Of a stretch of 64,000 bases of DNA, positions 45,501 to 57,100 are shown one piece after another. Numbering within the stretch: position 1 is the first letter of the stretch; each line of letters begins with the position of its first letter. Below the pieces are notes generated by a model, which saw nothing but the letters and a program-made list of their open reading frames with translations, had not been told where the DNA came from and did not search any database. Source of the stretch: Globodera rostochiensis (taxonomy: Eukaryota > Nematoda > Chromadorea > Rhabditida > Heteroderidae); the NCBI GenBank assembly GCA_018350325.1, contig JAEVLN010000022.1:1257105-1321104 (forward strand), written 5' to 3'. The translations under genes and the position numbers were made by a program.

Positions 45501-47454
45501 CGGTAGATCATTGAAGTTTTGGGTATATATCAATCATTAAATTTCCCACAATAATAAGCGGTGTTTTTTAAAATAATTTGGCTAGTCTAAGCAGACATAT
45601 TTTACAGTAATTCTCCCAAACGGATGATGCTGTCTAGTCGCTAAATTAATGTAGGGAGAACTGGCTAAAAAAACAGTGAAATCTATGGAACAGTCGAATG
45701 CATTGTCTTCTGCACAATATTAAACAATAAAATGGTCATTCTGAAAGAGTTTCAGCTGAATTTACGGTAGATCATTGAAGTTTTGGGTATATATCAATCA
45801 TTAAATTTCCCACAATAATAAGCGGTGTTTTTTAAAATAATTTGGCTAGTCTAAGCAGACATATTTTACAGTAATTCTCCCAAACGGATGATGCTGTCTA
45901 GTCGCTAAATTAATGTAGGGAGAACTGGCTAAAAAAACAGTGAAATCTATGGAACAGTCGAATGCATTGTCTTCTGCACAATATTAAACAATAAAATGGT
46001 CATTCTGAGAGAGTTTCAGCTGAATTTACGGTAGATCATTGAAGTTTTGGGTATATATCAATCATTAAATTTCCCACAATAATAAGCGGTGTTTTTTAAA
46101 ATAATTTGGCTAGTCTAAGCAGACATATTTTACAGTAATTCTCCCAAACGGATGATGCTGTCTAGTCGCTAAATTAATGTAGGGAGAACTGGCTAAAAAA
46201 ACAGTGAAATCTATGGAACAGTCGAATGCATTGTCTTCTGCACAATATTAAACAATAAAATGGTCATTCTGAGAGAGTTTCAGCTGAATTTACGGTAGAT
46301 CATTGAAGTTTTGGGTATATATCAATCATTAAATTTCCCACAATAATAAGCGGTGTTTTTTAAAATAATTTGGCTAGTCTAAGCAGACATATTTTACAGT
46401 AATTCTCCCAAACGGATGATGCTGTCTAGTCGCTAAATTAATGTAGGGAGAACTGGCTAAAAAAACAGTGAAATCTATGGAACAGTCGAATGCATTGTCT
46501 TCTGCACAATATTAAACAATAAAATGGTCATTCTGAGAGAGTTTCAGCTGAATTTACGGTAGATCATTGAAGTTTTGGGTATATATCAATCATTAAATTT
46601 CCCACAATAATAAGCGGTGTTTTTTAAAATAATTTGGCTAGTCTAAGCAGACATATTTTACAGTAATTCTCCCAAACGGATGATGCTGTCTAGTCGCTAA
46701 ATTAATGTAGGGAGAACTGGCTAAAAAAACAGTGAAATCTATGGAACAGTCGAATGCATTGTCTTCTGCACAATATTAAACAATAAAATGGTCATTCTGA
46801 GAGAGTTTCAGCTGAATTTACGGTAGATCATTGAAGTTTTGGGTATATATCAATCATTAAATTTCCCACAATAATAAGCGGTGTTTTTTAAAATAATTTG
46901 GCTAGTCTAAGCAGACATATTTTACAGTAATTCTCCCAAACGGATGATGCTGTCTAGTCGCTAAATTAATGTAGGGAGAACTGGCTAAAAAAACAGTGAA
47001 ATCTATGGAACAGTCGAATGCATTGTCTTCTGCACAATATTAAACAATAAAATGGTCATTCTGAGAGAGTTTCAGCTGAATTTACGGTAGATCATTGAAG
47101 TTTTGGGTATATATCAATCATTAAATTTCCCACAATAATAAGCGGTGTTTTTTAAAATAATTTGGCTAGTCTAAGCAGACATATTTTACAGTAATTCTCC
47201 CAAACGGATGATGCTGTCTAGTCGCTAAATTAATGTAGGGAGAACTGGCTAAAAAAACAGTGAAATCTATTGAACAGTCGAATGCATTGTCTTCTGCACA
47301 ATATTAAACAATAAAATGGTCATTCTGAGAGAGTTTCAGCTGAATTTACGGTAGATCATTGAAGTTTTGGGTATATATCAATCATTAAATTTCCCACAAT
47401 AATAAGCGGTGTTTTTTTAAATAATTTGGCTAGTCTAAACAGACATATGTTACA
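36523..47454. repeat. Satellite array 2: about 41 near-identical copies of a 264-bp monomer
   Basis: The landmark GTAGATCATTG recurs every 264 bp (36529 as GTGG, 36793, 37057, 37321 and so on to 47351). Total drift is about 2 bp over 41 periods. Most monomers are identical. The few variants are shared by runs of neighbouring copies: CTATTGAAC or CTATGGAAC; GTTTTTTAAAATAA or GTTTTTTTAAATAA. No open frame is maintained. The last unit is cut within GACATATGTTACA at 47454. The sequence is unrelated to array 1. Confidence 0.98.
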
Positions 47455-48302
47455 CGCGCATGTTGGCTGCCGATTTCGACTGCGATCATTCCCAAATCGA
47501 CAGAATTCTGGGCGAATTTTTTAAAAAAATGGCGCTGCAGTAAGTGGTTGCCCCACGATCTGACAGATCTGCAGAGACAACGGCGGGTGGAAATCGCTGC
47601 TCCACTGCTCCAACAACAACAGCAACGACCATTTCTCGACAGGATTCTGACTTTAGAGGAGAATGTATTCCCCTCGATAATTTACGACCGGAAAAGCAGT
47701 GGCTTTCCCCAGGAGAACAGGCCGTTCCGGTGCCGAAAATGGACCAGCGCCAGAAGAAGGTCCTCCTGTGTGTTTGGTGGCATAGGGGCGGCATTGTCTA
47801 CTACCAGCTGCTCCGAATGCCACCATCGTCACGGCAGCACTCTACTGCGATCAGCTGGACAGAGTTCAGGAACAATTGCGGCGCGGCACGGCAGGATGGC
47901 GACGACGAACAACTCCGGCCTTTCTGCATGACAACGCCAGACCGCACACTGCGCGCATCACGCAGCAGAAATTGGAAGAGCTGGGCTGGGAAGTTCTCCC
48001 CCACCCAGCTTACTCTCCCGACGCTGCCCCATCGGACTACCACCTGTTCCGATCGCTGGAGCACAGTCTGCGCGGACACAGCTTCGCCGACCAGGACGAG
48101 GTCGAACAGCACATCGACGACTTCTTCCAGGGAAAAACGAGGGACCTCTACGCCAGAGGGATTGACCAACTGCTGGAAAAATGGCAGCAGATGGTGAACA
48201 GTGATGGTGCATACTATTTTGATTGATTTTGGGATAGTTACTGATTTTTTATAAATTTATGAATGCAATGTTCGATAAGGGTGACAGAACTTATACAACA
48301 CC
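47455..48302 (+). pseudogene. Degenerate mariner (Tc1/mariner) transposase remnant
   Basis: Conserved mariner blocks occur in order but in three frames. The first is LAADFDCDHSQIDRIL, then KWLPHDLTDLQRQRRV and FLDRILTLEE. Then, in another frame, NLRPEKQWLSPGEQ and KKVLLCVWWHRGGIVYYQLL. Then, in a third, FLHDNARPHTA, GWEVLPHPAYSPDAAPSDYH and the C-terminus to a stop near 48226. The final catalytic-domain signature is SPDAAPSDYH rather than the usual SPDLAPSDYH. Frameshifts at about 47,670 and 47,820 and an early stop near 47,542 inactivate it. The N-terminal DNA-binding part and the left terminal repeat are missing, cut at the edge of satellite 2. ACAACACCCC at about 48,296 may be part of the right end. 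Confidence 0.85.
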
Positions 48303-48421
48303 CCAATATGTAGTCTTTTACATTCGCTGATCCGTTAACGGAAAATAAAATGTCGCAAACAAAAAAAGAATTTAAAAAAAAATCATTACACTTTCTTTCT
48401 GAATTTTTGCTTCAATTTCAG

Positions 48422-48499
48422 AATCTGATTTCTGGTTTTGAAAAAGGCTACCAGAGCGCATCCCTGTTCAATTGGGACACATTCGATCAACTGAACTGA
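48422..48499 (+). CDS. Orphan 3'-terminal exon with polyadenylation signal
   Basis: The acceptor TTGCTTCAATTTCAG is followed by a 26-codon frame (NLISGFEKGYQSASLFNWDT, then FDQLN*). AATAAA follows at 48557-48562. This has every mark of a last exon. The upstream exons would have to lie to the left, where only the mariner remnant and satellite 2 are present. The family is unknown. Confidence 0.4.
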   Translation, partial: NLISGFEKGYQSASLFNWDTFDQLN

Positions 48500-48562
48500 T
48501 CAACGATCACGGCTTGCCTCGCGCAGTCGGCAATCGAATGAGATTTTATTTGGCAAAATAAA

Positions 48563-49289
48563 ACCATTGGCTGATTACGTCAAATTACATACCCCCCCCC
48601 CCATTTCTCTCCCTCCAGCGACAAATAACCATCCCCCCCAGGACAATTCCGTCAGACAGACAGGAATTAGTGCACAATTCACCGCCCCACAATTCCCCGC
48701 CCCCCGCCGCCACATTTTTTGCTGCTCGCCGGCGGGGATTTGTCGGCGGCTAGCCCAAAGCTCCCTCACTCAACCGCCGCCACCAGCAGCAGCAGCCTCA
48801 GCAGCCCTCATTTGTGAATCTGTGGGGGGGGGGGGATTTGTTCCCGTTTCCGCCCCCGGGGCGGCTCAAAGAGATCTTTCGAATGGAATTTTACTTATTC
48901 GATAAATTATTTTATGAGTGGCCAAATGAAGCAACGGGGCGACCGACGCCGGCGGCCATCTTTTGTCTTCGATAAAATAGTCTTTTTGGGGGATCCGAGG
49001 GAATAATTAATGGGCGGAGAAAGCCCCCCCCCCTACGGCGCTCTTTGAAATCAAATCCCCCGTCGCTGGAGGAACAAACAGTTGGCCCCTCGGAAATTTT
49101 ACATTTTAAACCAAATGATTGGCCTGAGCCGCCGCCGGCGTCGAGAAAATTTTTGGGGCCTCAAAACTAACCGATCTTGAACGAGTTGCAGCCAAAACCG
49201 GCTACCGGCGAGTGGACCGACTAATGCTAAAATTGCTTTTATTGATTAATTTTGCCAAAAAAAAGAACATATTTTATTGATTGAACAGT
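48563..49289. other. Intergenic, low-complexity
   Basis: Pro/Ser-rich frames here arise from C tracts (about 48,592-48,602 and 48,825-48,835). A minus-strand AATAAA (TTTATT at 49273-49278) lies at its right end and serves the next gene. Confidence 0.45.
49273..49278 (-). terminator. Polyadenylation signal of the secreted repeat-protein gene
   Basis: AATAAA on the minus strand, 12-17 nt beyond the stop at 49290. Confidence 0.5.
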
Positions 49290-50441
49290 TTAACTGTACA
49301 TATTTTTGTTTCTTATCATTGTCAATTTGGCGACCGAGTGAAAGTTTATAAGTGAATGGGTGCGCCCAGCCCTGCGGGGAAGGGAATCGACCCAATGACG
49401 CTCACTCCCGTGTCCCTGCAAAATTGTTGTTTTAATACAATTCAAAATTTCTTCGGGACTATGGATCGTAAGTCCCGCGACCGGGGCACGTAAGGGCGGG
49501 GGCCACATGTCGGGGAAGGAACAACCCCTCGGGGATGGAGACGAACAACCCCTCGGGGATGGAGACGAACAACCCCTCGGGCATAGAGAAGAACAACCCT
49601 TCGGGGATGGAGAAGAACAACCCCTCGGGCATAGAGAAGAACAACCCTTCGGGGATGGAGAAGAACAACCCCTCGGGGATGGAGAAGAACAACCCCTCGG
49701 GGATGGAGACGAACAACCCCTCGGGCATAGAGAAGAACAACCCCTTGGGGATGGAGACGAATAACCCCTCGGGCATGGAGACGAACAACCCCTCGGGGAT
49801 GGAGACGAACAACCCCTCGGGCATGGAGACGAACAACCCCTCGGGGATGGAGACGAACAACCCCTCGGGGATGGAGACGAACAACCCCTCGGGGATGGAG
49901 ACGAACAACCCCTCGGGCATAGAGAAGAACAACCCCTTGGGGATGGAGACGAACAACCCCTCGGGCATGGAGACGAACAACCCCTCGGGGATGGAGACGA
50001 ACAACCCCTCGGGCATGGAGACGAACAACCCCTCGGGGATGGAACCCCTCGGGCATGGAGACGAACAACCCCTCGGGGATGGAGACGAACAACCCCTCGG
50101 GCATGGAGACGAACAACCCCTCGGGGATGGAGACGAACAACCCCTCGGGCATGGAGACGAACAACCCCTCGGGGATGGAGACGAACAACCCCTCGGGCAT
50201 AGAGAAGAACAACCCCTCGGGGATGGAGGCGAACAACCCCTCGACAACCAACAATTGCAGGCCCCCCAAAGCACAAAGTGCGCATGGCCTTAAAATCGGG
50301 GACAAATTGGGGGAGGGGGGGGGGGAATTCGGTGGCGGCGGCGCCGGGGGGTTTACCTCCGGTGGTGCGACATTTACGGGACGGACCAGCACCAAAATGA
50401 CACACCACCAGACTAAAACAAAACAACAAAAAGCGTACCAT
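49290..50441 (-). CDS. Predicted secreted protein dominated by 8-residue tandem repeats
   Basis: Not recognised. The ATG at 50441 starts a strong signal peptide (MVRFLLFCFSLVVCHFGAG), giving this strand better support than the plus strand, where repeat frames begin without one. Read without splicing, the protein is about 383 residues: a Pro-rich segment, VVRLHPRG repeats, then (after an 8-nt deletion in one unit) RGCSSPSP repeats, and a unique C-terminus ending at 49290 just before a polyadenylation signal. A 68-nt intron (50356-50289, GGAG|GTAAAC..TTTTAAG|GCC) is plausible. It would instead give GHAHFVLWGACNCWLSRGC, RGCSSPSP repeats, then EGLFVSIP repeats, and a stop at 49459. Secreted proteins with variable tandem repeats are known among effectors of plant-parasitic nematodes; that parallel is only architectural. 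Confidence 0.45.
   Translation of the reverse strand: MVRFLLFCFSLVVCHFGAGPSRKCRTTGGKPPGAAATEFPPPLPQFVPDFKAMRTLCFGGPAIVGCRGVVRLHPRGVVLLYARGVVRLHPRGVVRLHARGVVRLHPRGVVRLHARGVVRLHPRGVVRLHARGVPSPRGCSSPCPRGCSSPSPRGCSSPCPRGCSSPSPRGCSSLCPRGCSSPSPRGCSSPSPRGCSSPSPRGCSSPCPRGCSSPSPRGCSSPCPRGYSSPSPRGCSSLCPRGCSSPSPRGCSSPSPRGCSSPSPKGCSSLCPRGCSSPSPKGCSSLCPRGCSSPSPRGCSSPSPRGCSFPDMWPPPLRAPVAGLTIHSPEEILNCIKTTILQGHGSERHWVDSLPRRAGRTHSLINFHSVAKLTMIRNKNMYS
49508..50249. repeat. 24-bp minisatellite, about 31 copies
   Basis: The unit is ACAACCCCTCGGGGATGGAG plus ACGA, with two alternating variants (GGGGATGGAGACGA and GGGCATGGAGACGA or GGGCATAGAGAAGA). One unit, at about 50,041-50,056, has lost 8 nt and shifts the frame. 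All frames on both strands stay open because 24 is divisible by three and the unit lacks stops. Confidence 0.95.
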
Positions 50442-51191
50442 TCGAAAGGATTTAACAAAAAGCAAAACATTTTTTGTTTAGCAGAAAGTGTTAAACAATT
50501 GAACAAAACTTCCGAAAAAAAGTTATGGCCATTTAAGGTGAAAAGCCTTTGGCAATTTTTGTCCACAAATTTCCGCTTTGTGCCATGGCACTGACTGTTA
50601 CAGACAGACACCTTTTTATGTACACAATTTGTTGTTTGTGTGTCCCTGTGCAAAATGCGTTTATTTAATTATTTTCTAATTAAATTCACAAAAAATATAA
50701 ACAATTTTTTTTTAACACTGTGCCGTGCCGTGCCGTGAAAAATTCGCACTCAAAAGGGCATTTGTTTCCCCGGTTTCCGCCTGTTGGCACAAATTGTTGA
50801 AAAGGAAGTGAAATTTGGCTAGAAGAGGAAAAGCGGGGCGCCGACCGTTGTGTTAACGAAAGGGTGGGCAAAAGAGTCCCCCCCCCCCCTCCCCCCCGGG
50901 GGACACGTGCCCCCCCCCCCCCCCTCCAAGCAAATGGCTTTTCGATCCGATTTTTTCAGTTTTTTTGTACATTTTTTTTCATCACAGGACTGACCTTTTC
51001 TCGTCTGCTACATCTTCTTCGATTACAGAGGCCATCAACTTATTAATAAAACAACAATTTTTGCATAAATTGCTTTTATTCTTCCAAAAACGACAAAAAA
51101 ACGCCAATACAAAAAGCCAAATAAAAAGTCGATCAGAGAAAGCACTTTTGATCGGACTCGGCAGTGATCAGTCAGTCCCATTTGATCAAAT
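50442..51191. other. Intergenic region between the divergent repeat-protein and PTR genes
   Basis: The two genes point away from each other, so this 750-bp stretch should carry both promoters. It contains a (GTGCC)n run at about 50,720 and C tracts at 50,879-50,890 and 50,911-50,926. No exon is visible. Confidence 0.5.
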
Positions 51192-54100
51192 ATGAACATT
51201 GCTGGGAGGGGCGAAGTGAGTGGCGTAGATGATGAACATGTTGATGAACCACGAGTAGCCATGGCCGCCGCCGCCTCCTCCTCGTCGTCTCCATATGACG
51301 ACGACTTTGTCGCGTCTGTGCCAAATTTGGAGGAGGAACAGCACAAACTGGTGGTGGAAATGGAGGAGGACGCGGAGCAGCACCAGCAGCACCACCACCA
51401 CCACCATGCACGGCCGTGTCAGCACCAACAGCAGCACCACCAGCAGCAACAGTGTCGGCCGGGTAACAGTTCACCCCAATCCCTGCAAATGGGTGGCTCC
51501 GACGAGGGCAATAATGCCAGACAATCGCGCAGTGTTGGTGCCGATTCTTCCGATAGGGGTTTGTTGTGTTTGGTTTTTTGATTCCGCGCACCATCGAAAT
51601 TTGTAATTCGATTTGGCAAATTCTTAAACAAAAATCACTCAAAATTGACGACATCAAGACCAAGCAGTACAGCAACAACAACAAAAAGCATTTGCAGGGC
51701 CAAAGACCGCCAAATTCCTCAGCTTTTTGGAGCAGTTCACCCTGAGCACAATGTTCCGCATCTTCGGCCGCTTCGTCGGCACTTATCCAGTCGCTTTTTT
51801 GATCTCCTCGCTGATACTCTCTTCCCTGTCAGGTGCCGTACAATTTGGGGGGCTGAAAAAACAATCGGAAAAAAAAAATTCGCTTTTCCCATTCCATCGA
51901 TTGGTTGAGCTTACCCATGAACACACTCAACACCATTCAGTGGGCATGTACAAGGTTGGTGATGTTGTTGAACCACTTTTAATCAGAGAGTTGGGCGGCA
52001 AAATTCGGGACGCATTTGGCCACCCTGTCGAAATGCCGACGGCATTTTTTGGGCCCGTACAATTAGCCGGCCTGTCGAAATGCCGACGGCATTTTTGGGC
52101 CCGGACAATTAGCCGCCCTGTCGAAATGCCGGCGGCATTTTTTGGTCCCGGACAATTAGCCGCCCTGTCGAAATGCCGGCGGCATTTTTTGGTCCCGGAC
52201 AATTAGCCGCCCTGTCGAAATGCCGGCGGCATTTTTTGGGCCCGTACAATTAGCCGCCCTGTCGAAATGCCGGCGGCATTTTGGTCAAGAAAAATTGCCA
52301 TCCCGGCACTTTCAACGCGCACTTTGGATGGAATAGAAAATTCTCATTGGTTCCAAACCAAATGCCGGCACGCCCGGACGCGGACCGAACACTGGCCTAA
52401 TTTCAAACAAATTTCAGTTGGAGTTGAGGGACCGGGTCCGGGACGGGTACACGCCGTCCACGTCGTTGTCGCGCTATGAAACTGATGTGCTGAAGGAATT
52501 TCTTGGCTCTTCCGGTCAGAGTTTTTGGCACATTTTGGGCCAAAAATGGTAAAATAAAATTGAATCATTTTTTGCAGGCGATCCGCTGCTGACCACGGTG
52601 ATGTTGCGGGCACGCGACGGGCACAGCATGCACAGACTGCGCTGGCTGGGCGAATGCGTGCAGCTGCACGACTTTTTGCGCAGAAACATTTCCGCCAACT
52701 TCGAGCAGGACGAGGTTCTTTGGGAATGGTCAATCTGTGCCCCCTCCCGCCCCCCGGGGGCATTTGGGTGTTATGTTGGCACTTTTTGTGCCGGGGGGCT
52801 CCCCCGCTTTGAAAGCGAGGAATGTGATTGACGCGCCGAATTCAGCCCATTCGCTACTCGGACATATGTGGCCCGTTCTGCGATGCTAACATGGCCATCA
52901 ATTACTTTCGGGTTTGTCCCCTCGGGGGGAGGGCATTTATTGATTGGTCAATAATCACTCGGAAGGATTCATTGGCATCCCAATTGGCACTTGTGAAGTC
53001 GGGCGGGCGGCCAAGTGCATCGCTCAACCTTACGTACCCAATCGCGCGGGTCAACGGCTTTGAGCTGCACCTGGAGAGGAATTTCTACGGTTTGTCAGTC
53101 GTCACCCCCGAGGGGATGGTTTGTTGGTGTTATGTCGGTGTCCGTTTGAGGTGTTCGAACCAAAAATGACGAGCGGAATAGGGCCAAGGACGCGGCGCTG
53201 ATGAATGATGACCCGGAGGTTGCGGAACTTGGTCTGTCGTTGACAACGAGGGGTTGGAGGCGTTCAGTGGGATTCGGGGATCCCCGCTTTCGGGCATTTA
53301 TCGGGGATGAACAAAAGAATTTCCCCCTCCCCCGTCCCCCCCCCCGTCGGCGTCCCCAAATTTCCCCCTCCCCCGTCCCCCCCCCCCGGCGGCTTCACAA
53401 TTTCCCCCCTCCCCCGTCCCCGACTAAATTTGCACTTCCCCGTTTCCATCTGATCTGAAAAGCCTCGTCCCGTTCAACAGATGTGCTCACCGACATCCGG
53501 CACATTGAGGTTTGCGTGCCGACCGCTTTCGCCCCCGTCGAACTTCTCCCGCCCCCGCCCTATTAGGCCGTGATGATGACATTCCGCGCGGACATTTCGC
53601 ACCCGCGGGACGAGGCCAAAATGGCACATTGGGAAATGCGCGTCTACGAATTCTCGCGCCAATTTAACAATTCGATGATTGAGGCAATTATATTAAAAAA
53701 TTGGTTGAACGTCTCCGTTTTCTGTTGCTGTAGATGCTCGTGCTGGGCAGTGAAATTGTTGACCGCGAAATGGCCGCCGAAGCGGAGAGGACGGTGCCCT
53801 ATTTTGTGATGGGTACAAATGCCGTGCCGTGATTTGTGGTCAAAAATCCCCCGCCGTTTAGGCTTCTTTTTCATGTTCGGCTTTGCCGTGTACACCTTGC
53901 TGATCGGGGCGTTCATCTACGGCGTCATGGACTGGGCCAAGCCGCTGCTCGCGCTTGGGTAGGCGGCCAATTTTCTTGGCAAATTGGGCGTCATATTTTT
54001 GCGTAAAACTTGAAATTTTGTTATCCGGGCTATGAAAAAATTTAGGGAAATTTTCTAAAAACCAAAAAAAATTTTAAATTTTTTGTTTTGTTTAACAGAA

Positions 54101-57100
54101 TTTGTCTGTGTCCCGTTCTGTCCGTCACCTCCACCTTCGGCGTGTGTACAATTGCTGGCCACCGGACAAATTCGCTGATGCTGATAATGCCCTTTCTGTA
54201 AGGGCACATAAACAAAAAACATTCACTGATCACTAGTGATCAAAAGGCCGGACAGACGGACACTTAAAAATAATTCAGAATTTGTGGCATTGGCGTCAAC
54301 GATGTGAGTTTTGAATGTTTGTCGTTGTTGTGAAACATTGACGAACTGTTTTTGATGCCACTTTTGCAGGCATTTCTAATGGCACATTCCTGGAATCGGT
54401 TGGCACGTCAGAAACTCGCGGCACCCCGCCGAATTGGGCTGGTCTTTGAGGAAGTGGGCCCCTCCATCACAATCACCACGGTCTGTTTCCGAATCGTCCC
54501 GAACTCTTTCCGATCACTGACCGGTCACTGATCGTTTTCCCGTTTCTGATCACTGATTCTTATAGCTCCCCGTTCCGATACCGATTCTTATAGCCGACCG
54601 TTTCCGATCATTCCGTTTCTGATCACTGATTTTTATAGCCTTTCCGGCCATTAATGCTTGTCCCCCCCCCCCACAGTTGACCAACGTAGTCACTTTCGCC
54701 ATCGGCGCACTAACGCCCACCCCGGGTATGTAAAGGCCATCCATCCGCCTACAATTTCGTGCCTTCCCAATCTTCAGAGATTTCTGTTTTTTGCATGGCC
54801 ACCGCCGTCGCGTTGGGCTTTGCCTACATTTACACGGTGAACTGCTCGAATTTCGTTGGCCCATTCCATCTCCCTGTTTATATCTCTGTTCAGCTGATGC
54901 TGTTCGCGCCGCTGATCTGTTTTGCCAACGTTGTGGAGGACAGAAAGCTGAAGAGGGACGGCTCGTCGACGTCCAAATGGGTCCGGGACGCCCGGGTTAA
55001 GGTCCGTGCCATGTTGTACTGCTTCAACATCGCCCCCCTCCCACTCCGACTTTTAGCTGAATTCCGCGTTCAGCCGTCTCTCTGACGCATACTGTGACTT
55101 GCTCACCAGCCGACTGTTTTGCTCCATGCTGTTTGTGGGCGTGTTGGTCTACTGGTACTTCGCGCTCACCGGCACACTGAGCATCAACGCCAAGCTGGAC
55201 ACGGAAAAGATTTTGCCTCGGAACAGCCCACTTCTTGAGCCCCATCAATTGATCTCGCACATGGTGTGGACGGAGTTCTACCCGTTGACCATCCTGGTCA
55301 ACAACCCCGTCGACATTCGGTCCAGCCGTCAGTTGGCCCGTCTCAACGCCATGCTGGACGACTTTGAAGGGCTTAAATTGTGCAAAGGTTGGGTAATGCC
55401 GCCGACAAACCTATCGCTCAACGGCATTTTTGACTGACCCTCCCCCCTCAAAGGCAAGCAGTTCACCATCTTCTGGTTACGGGAATATGCCGAGTACTTC
55501 GAGATGGCACGGCAATATGACTTCGATTATTTCGCCACCGACAATAGCACAGAAGAAGCTGATGTTGATGCTGTGGAGGCAGCACCTCGCTCAAATACGG
55601 GGCTCGATGTAAGTGAATTGGGATAAGCTGGAAGTGTTCTCGACGAATCAATCCCCGCAAGGGTTTTCGACAAACCCCCGGAAGGGTTCTCGACCAATCT
55701 CCGGAAGGGTTCTCAACCAATCCCCGGAAGGGTTTTCGACCAATCCCCGGAAGATCCCCGGAAGGGTTTTCGACCAATCCCCGGAAGATCCCCGGAAGGG
55801 TTTTCGACAAACCCCCGGAAGGACTCTCGACCAATCCCCGGAAGGCTTCTCAATCAATCCCCGGAAGAGTTTCAAGAAGGATTCTCGATCTGGATCGATC
55901 GGACCTTCGAGACTTCGAAGTTCGGACCCTGCCACTCTCTTCGCCTCATTCCAATACAGACTACTCAAATACAACATTCAATATTACAGTATTCCCGCCT
56001 GGAACAATTTTTGTCGTCGCCCTTCCACAAGCACTTGCTCCCATTTCTCAAGTTTTCGCCATCCGTCAAAAGGCCAATGTAATTTGAATTGTTCCAACAA
56101 TAAATTCAAAATTTATTCAAAAACTTGCCAAACTTTCGGCTAGTTTTGAAACCCTATTCTTAAAAAGAGTTGCTTTTAAGCTAATTTTTGGCCAATGCGT
56201 TAGCCAATTCAAAACCGATCAAAGAATTCGGGCTTCTTTCAGCACCGGCCTGGAGCAGCACACACCGGTGGCCAAGTTTTGCGTGTTGGTCACCTTCCAC
56301 AACACAAGCGATTGGCAAAATCGCATTGAGCTGATGCAAGAATGGCGCGCGGTGGCCAAACGCTACGCCGATTTGAATGTCACCATTTGGGAGGTGCCCC
56401 CGGGGGGACAGAATGGGAGAAAAAGCCACCCTAATCAATTCTTTGATCAGGCGAACGGAATGTTTGTGGACCAAATGCTCAGCCTGAAGACGCTTACGCT
56501 GCAGGTGCGGGCGGCTGTCGTTTTTGATCAGATTTTGTTTTGTTTTTTCGTTTCAATACCAAAAAGCCCCTGGGGGGATGGGGGACAGGATTCCATGGGT
56601 AAAAGCGATTTATACTAAACAATCTCTGCTTCTGGGGCATTCACGATGTGGGCATCAGGCTGAACGTGATTAAAAATAAATCCATGATCCGTGATCACGT
56701 CCTGCCCTGGTGGGCATGGGCACATCTTTCCGCGCACCTTCACGCGTGGGGGGTGGGGGTGGGTTAGCTGTTTAATTGGCATACTCGAGAGTCTCGGACT
56801 CTGTCTCGAGTTAAGATTCTTTGATAAGCCCTTCCCAGCTTTCACTTTCTTGAGTGAAGATCATTTCATTTGTCTTTCAAATACGTCATCCCCCCCCCCC
56901 TCCCGTAGACGACCTTCCTGACGTTGGCCTGCATGGCGCTGGTGTGTGCCATCTTCATCCAAAATCCGTTGTCAGTGGTCACCGCTTCGTGTGCCATCGG
57001 TTCCATTTCCATCGGTGTCATTGGCTTTCTGTCCTGGTGGCATTTGCATTTGGATCCGGTAGAGCATGGCCTGGGGCTGATCTGATCCGATCAGATCTGA

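Noticed and set aside
19533..47454. CRISPR-like or rDNA array
   Set aside because: Repeats are contiguous long monomers without spacers and without rRNA or tRNA features.
49535..50594. Plus-strand open frames across the 24-bp repeat (METNNPSG-type protein)
   Set aside because: No signal peptide or splice context. The frame is open only because the repeat unit lacks stops in all frames. The minus strand has a signal peptide and a polyadenylation signal.
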